This document shows positions 46,001 through 56,744 of a stretch of DNA of 64,000 nt, one piece after another. Below the pieces are notes generated by a model. It worked only from the letters and a program-made list of their open reading frames with translations. It was not told the origin of the DNA and did not search any database. Positions within the stretch are counted from its first letter, which is position 1, and the number at the start of each line of letters is the position of its first letter. The DNA comes from Lactifluus volemus (lineage: Eukaryota > Basidiomycota > Agaricomycetes > Russulales > Russulaceae). The stretch is taken from contig WTXI01000162.1 of the NCBI GenBank assembly GCA_022376515.1, positions 1 to 64,000 of the forward strand, written 5' to 3'. Both the position numbers and the translations under genes were made by a program.

Positions 46001-46169
46001 CCTGCTAAAGAAGCAGCGTCTCGAGTTCATGGTTGGTTGGAAGACGGAGGAGAGTGAAATGCTGGGAGAGAGCAAGCAAGAACCAGAGATTACGCTCGAG
46101 TCTTTGTTGGGCGGGGACGCCGAAACCGCGAGGGATGAACTACTTGGTGATGCTATGAATTTAGACTAA
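43016..46169 (+). CDS. hAT transposase
   Basis: ATG 43016, many short introns, stop at 46167-46169. Domains in order: a low-complexity N-terminus; a BED-type zinc finger with RRCNAC (about 43648) and, after an intron, NTNLRRHLDNKH; the RNase H-like catalytic core with SFTADIWSSADLTPYLALTS (about 44240-44300) and FTLDNAANNGTAMEELQELL (about 44505); and the C-terminal dimerisation region YLPIQASSVPSERVFSLAGD with KRNRITPALMEALQMLKF (about 45870-46010). These are the standard hAT parts. The exon joins read through without stops. The enzyme recognises the element's ends and makes 8-base staggered cuts in target DNA. It lies between the two kinase genes. It appears intact and could mobilise this element. 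Confidence 0.88.
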
Positions 46170-46407
46170 CCGTGACTGAGTCTACGACACTTAGGGATAA
46201 GGACCTTTACTGCTAGTTTAACGTGATACCATCCCAGATTTCGTACTTTCATACTTCATGCACCCTGAAACATTGTCTGATCCCCCGTCACTCGATTTGC
46301 AAAATGGCACGTGCGATCACATGCGGAGAGTCGGAGCTCGGAGTTCTAACTTCATCATGAAGGTCAACATCAACCCAACACAACTCGTGTATACAATACC
46401 ATACCCC

Positions 46408-47561
46408 ATGTCAGATTCAAGCAAACTCAGCAGCGTCCTTCAGCCTAGCGTAGTTCGCGTACGTGGACGATATAGGCTGGGAAAGTTACTGGGCTCTGGA
46501 ACCCATGGTAAGTTGTTCTGTTTCCGTCTCACCTTTCGATTTTGCTCAATCCTCTAGGACATGTATACTTAGGACGGGACATCAAAACTAGGCTGGATGT
46601 TGCACTAAAGCTTGAGCCTGTCAAAGCACGAAACTCCCGTCTCAGTAACGAGCATGCTGTTTACAAGGCCCTTTCAAATGTGCCCGGCTTCCCTGCCATG
46701 CATTGGTATGGCACAGAGGTCCCCTACAACGTGATGGTTCTTGAGCGCCTCGATCTTACGTTGGAAGAGGCAATATGCAAGTCCCACGACGACAACTTGG
46801 TGTTCTCCTTCGCCGATCAAATGGTAAATTTTCTCTGTTTCTCAAAATGTTTAATTCTTATCCCTTTCGACAGCTTTCACGTCTTGAATCGCTACACGAA
46901 CAAAGTTACATCCACCGCGACGTTAAACCGTCGAGCTTCATGACGGGCATGGGTGAAAAAGGCAGCCAGGTGTTTCTAATCGACTTTGGCTTGGCCCAAC
47001 TCTTTCGCAATCCCTTGACTCGTCAGCACCTTCCGCAGATGTCTGAACTGAAGACTGTAGGCACCATCGCCTTTACATCAATTAGCAGCCATCTAGGACA
47101 GACGCAATCACGCCGCGACGATCTTGAAGCACTCGTGTATACTATTATCTATTTATATCGTGGTCGCTTACCTTGGCAAGACGACCTTGTGGGAGACTCT
47201 GTTGGGAAACGTGGAGCAGCTGTTCTCAAGAAGAAGATTGCCTCGGCCGAAACTCTTTGCCTCGGCCTACCTGCACCCTTCCACACTTTTGCGCAGTACA
47301 TTCGATCGCTCAACTTCGACCAGAAGCCACAGTACAGCTACCTCCACACACTCCTCACGCAATGCTTGAGCAGCTCAGCTCCTGATTCCATTCATTTTGC
47401 TTCATTCGGCAAATCCTCCTCACCATCCAGCGACCGAATGTAAGTACTTTTGTTTGTCCCGACCCCGAGTCCCCGACCCCCGAGGCTGACAAACAAGAAT
47501 GTGCAGTTTACGTTCGTCGTTCAAAGGGCCGCGAGATGATCATTCAATGTTGAGTGGGTGA
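46408..47561 (+). CDS. CK1-like protein kinase carried by the hAT element
   Basis: Likely start at ATG 46408 (SDSSKLSSVLQPSVV follows); an in-frame ATG at 46258 is possible. Introns lie near 46509-46558, 46824-46874 and 47440-47506; the last joins to LRSSFKGPRDDHSMLSG and TGA at 47559. CK1 features: glycine loop LGSGTHGHVYLG, lysine in VALKLEP, HRDVKPSSFM, LIDFGLAQLF, and the CK1 signature GTIAFTSISSHLGQTQSRRDD with LEALVYTIIYLYRG. The usual loop asparagine (HRD.KP.N) is serine here (AGC), which may weaken catalysis. CK1 kinases are Ser/Thr kinases. This copy sits inside the transposon, downstream of the transposase on the same strand. Confidence 0.85.
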
Positions 47562-47985
47562 TAGGCCGTCATCGGCATGTTTGTGACTTGTACCACGATA
47601 TTTTAGTTGTTCCTTTCGCTGTAGGCTTGTAGCGCTGTGTAGACACGTTGCATGTGACGTGCAACGTGTTTGGCTTGTTGTTACTGTTCTTGTAGCCTGT
47701 GGGCCGTGGGCCCGTGGCACTTAGGTTAGAGTTTGTTGGACATTGAAGGGGTGGCGTCACCGCCATGCCACGTATCACAGATTCACGGGTACTTTGGAAA
47801 TGAGTGTGATGAGCTCCAAGCCGAGGGCTCCCCTCCGTAAGCCGGAACCATTAGCTAAGGCTAAGCGGCTTAGCCTTAGCTAAAGGTTCCGGCTAAGGTG
47901 GCTCGGCTAAATTTGGCAAGCCGATGCCATGGCTAAAGGGGGCTCGGCTTCGGCTAGCTCCGGCTCGTCGAGCCCCGCAACACTA
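47562..47985. repeat. hAT right subterminal region with a 55-base inverted repeat
   Basis: An almost perfect palindrome at 47840-47894 (arms gccggaaccattagctaagg and its complement, centre 47867) lies among many GGCT/AGCC motifs, followed by the right terminal inverted repeat ending CCGCAACACTA at 47985. Confidence 0.85.
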
Positions 47986-47993
47986 GCCCCACG

Positions 47994-50123
47994 CATCGAT
48001 CGAAAGATAAAGGGCATGTTTATTGATTTGACACCTCGGTGTTGCACAAATCCGATGGTGATTTTCTTGACGGGTCGGTGGCCTTCAGGTAGGAGGTCTA
48101 TGACCTCCTTTCTTTGATCAGGGGTCATCTTCTTCAGGAGACGAGCCACCTTTGCAGGTTCAGCTCGTGGAACTGGTGTTGTGACTGGGGGTGCCGTGGT
48201 GGTAATCTGTGTCCGGCAGACTTGTGCATAAGTCTGGCTTTGTTGACCCGGTGTGCTCCGGGTTCGTGGTATCAGCATGTCTCGGACCTCTTGCTCAGAC
48301 GTAGAGGGGGAGAAGGTCCGTCGTTCCGCTTGGTTGGGGACTCGTGGCAGCTGTTTATTGGGGCATGCATCCTTCTCGTGACCTTTGATCCTGCAGTGGT
48401 AGCAGGTCCGGTTTTTGAGGGCTGTTTTGGGTTTCTTCCGCACTAAGGAGGTAGCAGTGGTAACGTTGACCTGCACCGGAGGCGTCTTCCAGTGGGTCCT
48501 AGTCTCGTTGTGCTGTATGTGTCGTGGTGCCAGTGGTGGGGTGATGACAGGTTTGGGTATTTCTGGTGTGGACAAGAGAACTCGTCTGTTGAGTTCTCTG
48601 ACTTGCTCTTCGCGAGCCATACGTTTCCAGTCATCCAAAGTCTCGGGCCAGAATTCTCTGCCGAGGATGGCTTTCTTGAGTTCGTGAGTAAGTCCGTTTC
48701 TAAAGAGGTCGATTGCCCCAGCGTCGGAGCGAGACCAGCCAGCATGGTGTATCAGGGTCTCAAATCGGGCGATGTAGGTGTCTACATCCGTCTCGTGCAT
48801 GTGGTGTTCTTTGAGTTGTTCGTATGCGGTTTGTCGTTTGTTTGAGTCCATGTACGCGGACCTAAAGGCCGTCTCGAAGTCGGTCCATAGCTGTTCGTCG
48901 GTTTGCATCAGAGCGGTACCCTCCAGTTTTGTGAGTTGCTCTTCGTGCCAGTCGTTGACTTGGTTGCCGCAGATGTGGGATAGTGCCATGAGGACCCTGT
49001 CGAAGGGTACACTCATTTCTAGGGTGTTCCGGTTCAGCATCTTCCACTGTTTGAATTCTTTCAGGAACAAGTCGCTTTTGTTCCTGTCGCCAGTAAAGAT
49101 GGTCGGTGGCAGTCCAATAAGTTCTGTGGGCCGGGGTTTAGGATGCGTCGATGTTACAGGTGCCGCAACAGATACTGGCACTGTAGGGTTGGTGGGCGGG
49201 AATCGGATAGTGGGGAATATGGCCGTTGGTGCTGGGGGTGGAGCTGCTTGTTGAGTGATCTGGGGTACCGGTAACTGGTATCCTTGTCCGTGTATCTGGT
49301 AGACCTGTTGTTCGATGAGGGGTGCCGTGGTGAGAATGGGATCTTCTTCCATTCTCCTAGTTTCTTGTACCGTTACGAGTGCGTCGGTTACTGCTGCGAG
49401 TACGTCTTCCACGATAGGGGACAAGGACACGGGCAGTGGTTCTGGGGAGGAGTCTCTCATGAGTACTGGGCTAGCCTCAGTACCTTCTGAGACGGCTGAC
49501 ATGGGTTCAAGGGGTTCTGTGCGTAGTGGTAGGGTCATCGAGAGCGGGGTCAGCTGGGGACTAAACGTAGTGCTAGCAGGGGCGCTTGGCTCTTGCACGG
49601 TGACTGGGATTGCTGGGGTTGCGGGGGTTTGCCATGGTTGGATAATTTCAGGTTGAGGGGAGTGGAGTAATTCCCCTCCTAGCATCAGTCCGGTTTCTTG
49701 GTCGAGGACTTCCTCCTCGTCTTCTGGTGCCTCGTTCCATCGTCCGAGTCCAAGAAGGTCGGCTTTCACCTCCGAGATGATGTCGTTCTTCTTGACTTGG
49801 AACGTCTTTAGTAGCCTGTTGTATCGGATCATATACCATCGTCCGTTGATGAGCTCGACAGGTCCTCTTGCAGGGTTTGTCAGCGTCGTATCCAGAATAG
49901 AGTATGACCCGGTTCCTTGACCCATGCGTGGGTCCCAAATGGCTTTTCCTTTGATGTGGGGTGGTAGGTTGTCGAATTGTCTGATAGGGTAGCTGATAGG
50001 CTCGTTACTTGTGGCGGTGCTTTCTGTTCGGGAAAACTGATTCTCCCATGCAGAGACTCGGGTTTGTTGTAGTTCATCTATCCATACGGATACTCCGTGC
50101 CATGTTGGTATCTCGTCTAACAT
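47994..50123 (-). pseudogene. Gypsy-A Gag region (cut by the hAT insertion)
   Basis: ATG 50123 starts MLDEIPTWHGVSVWIDELQQ. The Gag core is DRNKSDLFLKEFKQWKMLNR (near 49070-49010), and the CCHC knuckle is CYHCRIKGHEKDAC (about 48405-48365). The frame then runs into the hAT element after FRSMRGA and ends inside its right end. Homologous to Gypsy-B Gag, including the N-terminal part (PPHIKGKAIWDPRMGQG) that in Gypsy-B lies upstream of the first ATG. Gag forms the particle shell and binds the RNA. Confidence 0.9.
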
Positions 50124-50284
50124 GGTCTTGTATGTGTGTGTGTCAGTACTAGGGCTGTCCTAGTATTGGTGTGGTTATGACTGGGTGCTTCCTTTTCGTC
50201 AACTATTGCTTGGTTGACCAATGTATGGTGCTGTGTGGTGGTGTCTTCGTCCTACGGAAGGTTGAAGAGGTAGATGGGTTTAGG

Positions 50285-50295
50285 AGTCTTCACTT
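50285..50295 (-). promoter_or_regulatory. Gypsy-A primer binding site, self-priming type
   Basis: Minus strand AAGTGAAGACT, complementary over 11 bases to AGTCTTCACTT (50728-50718) in the LTR. The two positions that differ from Gypsy-B change on both sides of the pairing. Confidence 0.75.
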
Positions 50296-50296
50296 T

Positions 50297-51169
50297 TGTC
50301 AAGGCTCAGAAGGGCCTTGCGCTCGACGTGAGCTTAGTCGCGTGACTTAGTCCTTCAAGGGCTAACGTCACGTGACACTTGAGGTTGCTGACTAAACTCG
50401 AGGGCACGTGAGTCCTGTCACGTGACCGTCGGATACTTGATGATGATGTAAATGGGTGACTAAGCCGCAGTGGTCATGAGGCTTAGTCTGACTAATCAGG
50501 GTTCAGGGTTCTATGTCCCACTGGCTCTACTCAGGAGGAGGGCGTCGCGCTGACGGATGCACTCCTGGTATTGTCAATGATCTTTAGGGCCCCTCTCTGG
50601 TAGGCAAGAGCTAATCCTCCTAACACACTAGAGGTTAGGGAGGGAGACTTTAAGAGATGAGAGGGGAGACCGGAAGGTCTTTGGAAAGTGGGAAGATGGT
50701 GGTTCTGATTAAAGACGAAGTGAAGACTAAAGACAAGGGGCACTGAAAGTGCCGGCTTATATACTACTGGGGTGTGACGCTTACTAAGGGAGTCTCAGGG
50801 ATGTCACATAGGGTGACATCATGATATAATAATAGATAGGGGCTAATAGGGGCTGATCGAGATAGCATCGAGATAGGATCGAGATGTATCGAGATCCTGG
50901 GGTAACCTCGGCGCTGCGCCGGAATGATGTCGGGGTCACATCGGGGTAATCTCGGGGGAACTGTATCGTAACTGAATCTGTATAGTACTGTATAGTAGTT
51001 ATGTAAGCGAGATCGGATCGGGGATAGATCGAGCGTCACGTGTCTTCACTGTTTACTTAGCTGTTTTCTTGTTTGTTCTTGTTGTTTTATATGGCTTGAA
51101 ATGGTTTGAATTTCCCACGGTTGCAAGTGGTACTTTTCTGAACATCATGTGACGGTGAAAACCGTAACA
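50297..51169 (-). repeat. Gypsy-A 5' LTR
   Basis: 873 bases, one base different from 25595-26467 by eye. It contains the promoter (TATA at 50756-50763). A five-codon upstream frame (ATG at 50477) precedes gag. Confidence 0.95.
50718..50763 (-). promoter_or_regulatory. Gypsy-A core promoter: TATA box and predicted RNA 5' end
   Basis: Minus-strand TATATAAG at 50763-50756. About 35 bases further is AGTCTTCACTT, the primer-site partner and predicted start of the RNA. Confidence 0.6.
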
Positions 51170-51174
51170 ATGCT

Positions 51175-51373
51175 CAAGCCTTGCCACTTGCTCAATGGCC
51201 TCTTGTCTTTTCTCAGCTTCCTTTGCCTTGTCAAAACGCACCAGTTCATCGTCTCGGGCCTTCTCTGCCCTGGTTCTGCGTCTTTTTGGCGCCACTACAT
51301 TTCCCGGATGCTTGTGAGCATTTGTTTCCCGGGTTTTACGTGTGGTAGCATGAGGTTGGGAATCATCGGGCAT
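51175..51373 (-). pseudogene. Plavaka-3 accessory gene, 5' part
   Basis: ATG 51373 starts MPDDSQPHATTRKTRETNAH, then KHPGNVV and a basic, Glu-rich helical stretch (EKARDDELVRFDKAKEAEKR) ending at EQVARLEH, where Gypsy-A is inserted. It matches the N-termini of the accessory proteins at 13177 and 61488 (MPI.TR.KNA..HPG). The rest of the gene is at 23238-25594. Only about 150 bases separate it from the divergent transposase ATG at 51527, much less than the 1.2 kb in Plavaka-1 and -2. Confidence 0.85.
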
Positions 51374-51526
51374 TTTCGATGGTGAGTGGGGACACGGAAA
51401 ATTTGAACTTGAATTATTACGCTTGACGTGTTTGTGCTCCACGTTTGAACCAAACAGTGTCAGCATGTGCCTTGAACGAGCCTTTGAATTCGCTAAGTCA
51501 AATTTCTCAGACAACTAAATCACGGT

Positions 51527-54500
51527 ATGCGTGCTCGCCGGACTGGCCAAAGGCCTCACCACCACCCCAACTCACTGCCATGTACCGCCAAAGGCTGTCC
51601 ACGACGATTCCGAGGTCATAGTGGCCGCACAAAGCATGTCCGCTCTGCTCATTGCGAGCAAATGCCTCCGCAAGTACGAGGGCATACCCCTTCACATGAC
51701 GATATAACCGTTCTGGACGACCCGATCTTCGACATATTTGACTATTACATGGACGAGAATGAGGGTATCAGACAGTCTACTCCGTTACCATGTCATTCTC
51801 CTGACGGCAGCACAACGTCCGAGTCATCTTCCTCACCACCTCCCGAAAATATCTATCCAAATTCATGGTGGTACCATCCATTTCTTGATGGTAAGAATCC
51901 CTCTTTTATCTCGCGTTGTAGTCTGTATGACAACACATACTTAGGTAGCCCTTGTGACGAAGATGGCAATTATTTACCGCTTGATGACGCTGGTCATTTT
52001 CCTCCCCCTGCTCGCCTACCTGCTTGTCTTGCTGATGATTGGACACCTTATCGGGGCCGCATTGAATTTGAGACCATGGAATTTTTGTTCTGCAAGAACC
52101 AAATGTCGGCAGGGAATATGGACATTCTACTAGATCTCTGGGCGGCGACTCTCCTACCACACAGTGATTCTCCTCCGTTTGCTGGTCATTCTAACCTCTA
52201 TGAAACAATCGACTCGACACCTTTAGGCGGCGTTAAATGGCAGAACTTTTCGATAAGCTATCAGGGCAAACTACCTGATGGTGTAGCGCATGAATGGATG
52301 ACCACCGCATATGAGGTCTGGTACCGTGATCCGCATCTCTTGGTAAAGGACATGCTTGCCAACCCCGATTACAAGGACCGTGTGGATTATGCTCCTCTTC
52401 AAGAATTCGATGCCGCGTGTCATCGCCAATACCATAACTTCATGTCTGGAGACTGGGCATGGAGACAAGCGGTCAGCCTGAGTCTTTACACCTCTTCACT
52501 TGCTCACTCATTCATCTCTCCCCAGGACATACTAGCTGAGGATCCGGAAACACATGGCGCAACGTTTGTACCAATTATTTTGGGAAGCGATAAAACAACC
52601 GTCTCGGTTGCCACTGGTCACAATGAGTACTATCCACTCTATGTATCAATAGGTAATGTTCATAACTGTATTCGTCGAGCACACCGTAATGCTGTGAGTC
52701 TCGTTGGTTTTCTTGCAATCCCGAAAAGTAAGTCTATGAGAATATCGACGCTTCAGTCACGCTGATTGAATTTTAGCCGGAAGGGTGCATTCGGGCCATC
52801 CCTCGTTCCGGAAATTTCGGCGACAACTCTTCCATACATCACTCTCTATCATCTTGCAAAACCTTAAACCAGGCATGACAGTCCCGGAGGTGGTCATGTG
52901 CTCCGATGGTCACTTTCGGAAAGTGGTTTACGGGCTCGGTCCTTACATCGCAGACTACCCTGAGCAAGTTCTGCTCACCTGTATCATGCAGGGGTGGTGT
53001 CCGCGGTCAGTATTATCTGGATATCACACCATGTCTCTCACACATGATGTTCTAGGTGTACTGCAAAGCTAACAAGACAGGATCAAGGAGGTGGGCGGCG
53101 CTCTCGTGAGCATACTGAACTCATCGTTCGGCTGTTAGAGCCGGGGGAAGTTTGGGTTGGGTATGGCTTCATGAGTGACGTTATTGTACGTTCGGCGTGA
53201 CGGGCATCCCTTTTTTTTTGTTGTTTCTAACGCCACGGCACCAAAACTTGATAGCCATTTACCAATGATTTCCCCCGAGCCGATATCCATGAGCTCATTG
53301 CGCCTGACATTCTACATCAAGTCATCAAGGGAGTCTTCAAAGACCACTTAGTTGACTGGATTGAAAAATACCTTGTCCTTCAACATGGCGCCTCGGGAGC
53401 AAGGCTTGTTTTAGATGATATTGACCGTCGGTGAGTTTCCCTTTTATTCTGGAGATAAGTCTTGATAGTGGTGTAGAATTGCGGCAGCTCCCCCATTTTC
53501 GGGCTTACGTCGCTTTCCTCAGGGACGGGGATTCAAACAGTGGACGGGAGATGATTCAAAGGCTTTGATGAAGGTACCCTCATAATCTCCTTGCTTTTCG
53601 ACACCAGATAATATAGTGTAGGTGTATCTGCCCGCCATTGACGGCCATGTACCCTGCAACATTCTCCGTGCGCTCAGGGCATTTTTAGAATTTTGCTATA
53701 TCGTTCGACACAATACAATCAATGAGCCGACTCTTTGGGAACTGAAAGACGCATTGGATCGGTTCAATCATTTTCGCACTGCGTTTGAGGACCTTGGGGT
53801 TCGTCCGGATGGGTTTGCGCTGCCACGTCAACACTCGCTCTTCCATTATTTTGCACTAATTCGGGCTTTTGGTGCCCCAAATGGCCTGTGTTCATCAATC
53901 ACCGAGTCAAAGCACATTAAGGCCGTTAAACAGCCTTGGCGGCGGTCGAACCGCTACAAGGCATTAAGCCAGATGTTACTGACAAACCAGCGTCTAGACA
54001 AACTTGCTGCCGCCCACGTAGATTTTACTAACCGAGGAATGCTCGATGGCACCGTTCTCTCCTCTACGTTAGAAATGATTGGTACGTCGTAATCCTTTCA
54101 CCAGATTCCCCCAAGGTGATAACATCCATCTAGAAAACCTGCGTAATGATAGCCTTCCCGATGCCGTCGACAACTCGGAGGACGGCAACAACGATGCCGT
54201 CGACAACTCGGAGGATGGCAACAACGATGACATCGATGATGGACCCAGTGTTCTCGCTCGCGTTGAACTGGCTCGAACTGTTGTAAGTGCAGAATCATGG
54301 TCCACTTGTTTTGTTGTATTCATTTCGACGCAGGACACTGGCAGCGGCTTGAACCAGCGGCATTTGCTGCAAAAATCCGGCTCTCTATCTTTCCACAACT
54401 TATTCGGCGCTTTCTATATGACCAGCTGTACCCCCAAAGTCGCCTCTCGTCATCCGACGTTGCCCTCAGCGCTTGTCCTGCTTTCTCTGGGCTGATCTCG

Positions 54501-54989
54501 ATTGTTCCCTCAGCCACCATTTCCTTCTATGCCCCAAGTGACCCAAGCAGGATTGATGGCATGCGTCGTGAACAGATACGAGCAACCATTCATGGCAAGG
54601 AGGCCCAGCCCGACACGATTGTGTTCTTGTCAATAGCCGCCCAAATCTTGATGGTATGCGCGGTCTTGATGTTGCACGTATCTTAGCCTTCTTTTCGTTC
54701 ACACATCTCAACAAGGTCTATCCTTGTGCGCTCGTACACTGGTACACTGTCATCGGAGACGCTTGCAACGAGAATACTGGGATGTGGATGGTAAAGCCAG
54801 ACATGGACAATAACGCGCCTGTCATATCAATCATCCACGTTGACACTATTTTTCGCGGCACATCTTCTTCCAATATTCAGTCGGAACTTTATTTCCCATG
54901 ACGTTACATATTCTAACTCCTTAGATAAATTTGAGGCTTACTATGTTAACAGATTTGCTGACCATCACACTTTCGAAATCACCAGTTGA
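51527..54989 (+). pseudogene. Plavaka transposase, Plavaka-3 copy (frameshifted near its end)
   Basis: ATG 51527. C2H2-like finger CTAKGCPRRF...HVRSAH (about 51580-51655), DDWTPYRGRIEFETMEFLF, ILGSDKTTVSVATGHNEYYP (about 52580), [56 protein letters not shown] (about 53285), GLRRFPQGRGFKQWTGDDSK, GLCSSITESKHIKAVKQPWR (about 53890), then an acidic linker and the C-terminal domain (SFYAPSDPSRIDGMRREQIR). At least two one-base shifts break the C-terminal part (about 54590-54610 and 54890-54900) before NRFADHHTFEITS and TGA at 54989. Most exons and introns are otherwise regular. The invariant Asp of GSDKT and Glu of SITE are candidates for catalytic acids; that is inference. Confidence 0.82.
54160..54225 (+). 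repeat. 33-base in-frame tandem duplication
   Basis: Two copies encode DAVDNSEDGNN in the acidic linker of the Plavaka-3 transposase. They differ at one base. Confidence 0.85.
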
Positions 54990-55755
54990 ATACCATTTCA
55001 TTGTACAGAAGGACTATGGGATTGAGATACATGATGTGCCAAATAAAAAGAATAGGGAAATGCGAGGCATTACAAGAAATACAAAGGGCTGGCAGCCTAG
55101 CATGATGTTGCCCATATGGAGGCACAAAAGGGTCGTGGCGCGGCGCAATGGAGCACGAGGCGCGGAAAGCTGCTGGAGACTGCCTCGGGGCTACATCCTT
55201 CGCTTGTGAGCGTGTCACGCTGCGTGTGACTGACAGTCGACTTCCCTGGCCAAGAACCTGCTAACTACCTCTCCCACCTAGTGTTGAGCATGGGTTTCTT
55301 CCTGCTGCCATCCTGTTTACTTCCCTCTCCTGCCCTTGATTCATCTTCCCTTCTGCCACATATTTCCACATCCAAGCACTCGGCAGCGTGAGAAAATGTC
55401 AACAACGTGGCCGAGAATGAACACCCACTTCGTCCTCAAAGAGCATCAGTCCCTGTCCTTCAACTTCTATGTCATCTTTTTTTTGTCTTTCTCACAGCCA
55501 CACAGGCATCAACACCCTCCTTTCCCATACCATCCGAGCCAGAGCCCCTTGTAACCGACCACCCTCCAAGCCGTGCTCAACGGCCCCTCATGTTCCCACC
55601 CCCGGAGTTATTGTGGCCACAGATTCCTGTGCCCACAATGTAGTCATCCAGATCGCGTGTCTCGGTGACTTGGACTGCATGGTACATACACCTCAGTCAG
55701 AAGGTATCATTCTCTTGGACGAGACCAGCTCTGCAGTGGTTTACGCAGGCACTTC

Positions 55756-56638
55756 ATGAAAATCCTCACGATCCGCTCAGGCACCGATATGGCCTTTCTG
55801 TCATGGCGCTTTACCGCTCGGGATTTCGACTTGTTGAAGGCTGCTCGAAAACTTTTCAGGCCTGCCCACCAAACTTCCCGTTTTTTCCGCACGAATTTTG
55901 CCAGCTCCAAGATGCTTTCTGTAGTCGTACGTGTTTTTGGCCTAACGCTTTCTTCCTTGAATCTCACCACAGCACCCAACAGATTGTCATGCATTTACTC
56001 GTGACCTCGGCACCCAAGTCAAACTTGGCAATGCCGCTCTTGATGTTCTCAACAATGCGGTTGCTCTGTTAGAGGCTGGCACTGAAAGTGGCAGCACCAA
56101 GAATATGGTGAGCTGCGCTTCGCGATGGCGCTCCCCAAATCGACAATAATGTTCCCTTCCACAGGAAATGGTGCGCAACCTACATCATGAGGCCCGCGAG
56201 GCAGTGGGAAAGGTCGGAGGCTCGGAAGATGACCTGCCTACGCAATTGGAAGCAGACCAACTCGACAGGCTCTCAGGCCGGACGCGGGTGGGTCACCTTC
56301 GAGTTCCTCATGTCCGAGCACCTTGCGACCGATTATCGTGCAGTGAGCAGGCTCGAAGCACCGACGCCTTCTCACCATGTATCAGCCTACTCGTATGCTC
56401 CACCGGACCCACAACTCGTGCAACAGTGCGCTCGGGCGCTTCGATCCCTCGTGTGTTCCCAGGTGAAGAGGACTTTGGGGTACCAGTGGGGCAGGACGCC
56501 GACAGCGATCCCGAAGCTGACATGAAGAGATGTGTGATGCTCTCCAGCCATACTTTCTTGTGTAGTTACATTGTATTAAGATTAAGGTCGTTTCAAATTC
56601 ATAGACTGCTTCAACACAGCTGGGGCCAAACCACCTGA
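55756..56638 (+). CDS. Unrecognised gene inside Plavaka-3, downstream of the transposase
   Basis: Three exons can be joined in one frame: 55756-55926 (MKILTIRSGTDMAFLSWRF, basic and aromatic), 55973-56107 (HPTDCHAFTRDLGTQVKLGN, ALDVLNNAVALLEAGTESGS) and 56165-56638 (EMVRNLHHEAREAVGKVGGS, EADQLDRLSGR). Donors gtacgt and gtgagc and acceptors ending acag are good. The middle part looks helical. No family is recognised. It lies between the transposase and the right subterminal repeats, so it would travel with the element. Plavaka-1 has no equivalent: its transposase ends 281 bases from the tip. The start could lie further upstream. Confidence 0.4.
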
Positions 56639-56744
56639 TCTCGCGGGAAACCTGCGCCCGTGGCCACGGGCACTCCATGGGCACGGGCATGGGGTCACCG
56701 AATTTTTGGCCGCGGGCCACGCGTGCTCATCATAACATAATAGA

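Larger units (their letters stand above)
40232..47985 (+). mobile_element. hAT DNA transposon carrying two protein-kinase genes, 7754 bp
   Basis: Perfect 11-base terminal inverted repeat TAGTGTTGCGG (40232-40242 and, on the minus strand, from 47985). Perfect 8-base target duplication GCCCCACG (40224-40231, 47986-47993), the hallmark of hAT. Removing the element and one duplication copy rejoins the Gypsy-A frame exactly between FRSMRGA and VGEAALIDSGAS. Both ends are rich in AGCC/GGCT motifs. Inside, all on the plus strand, are a FunK1 kinase, a hAT transposase and a CK1-like kinase. Confidence 0.95.
25595..51169 (-). mobile_element. Gypsy-A: Ty3/Gypsy LTR retrotransposon with two nested insertions
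   Basis: Minus orientation. LTRs of 873 bases (25595-26467 and 50297-51169) start TGTCAAGG and end CGTAACA on the plus strand; by eye they differ at one base (26451 t versus the c at the matching place in the right LTR). The target duplication is ATGCT (25590-25594, 51170-51174). Inside are gag-pol pieces at 47994-50123, 35828-40231 and 26528-26627, separated by the hAT element and Gypsy-B. Two internal stop codons and the insertions make it non-autonomous now. The near-identical LTRs mean it inserted recently. Confidence 0.95.
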
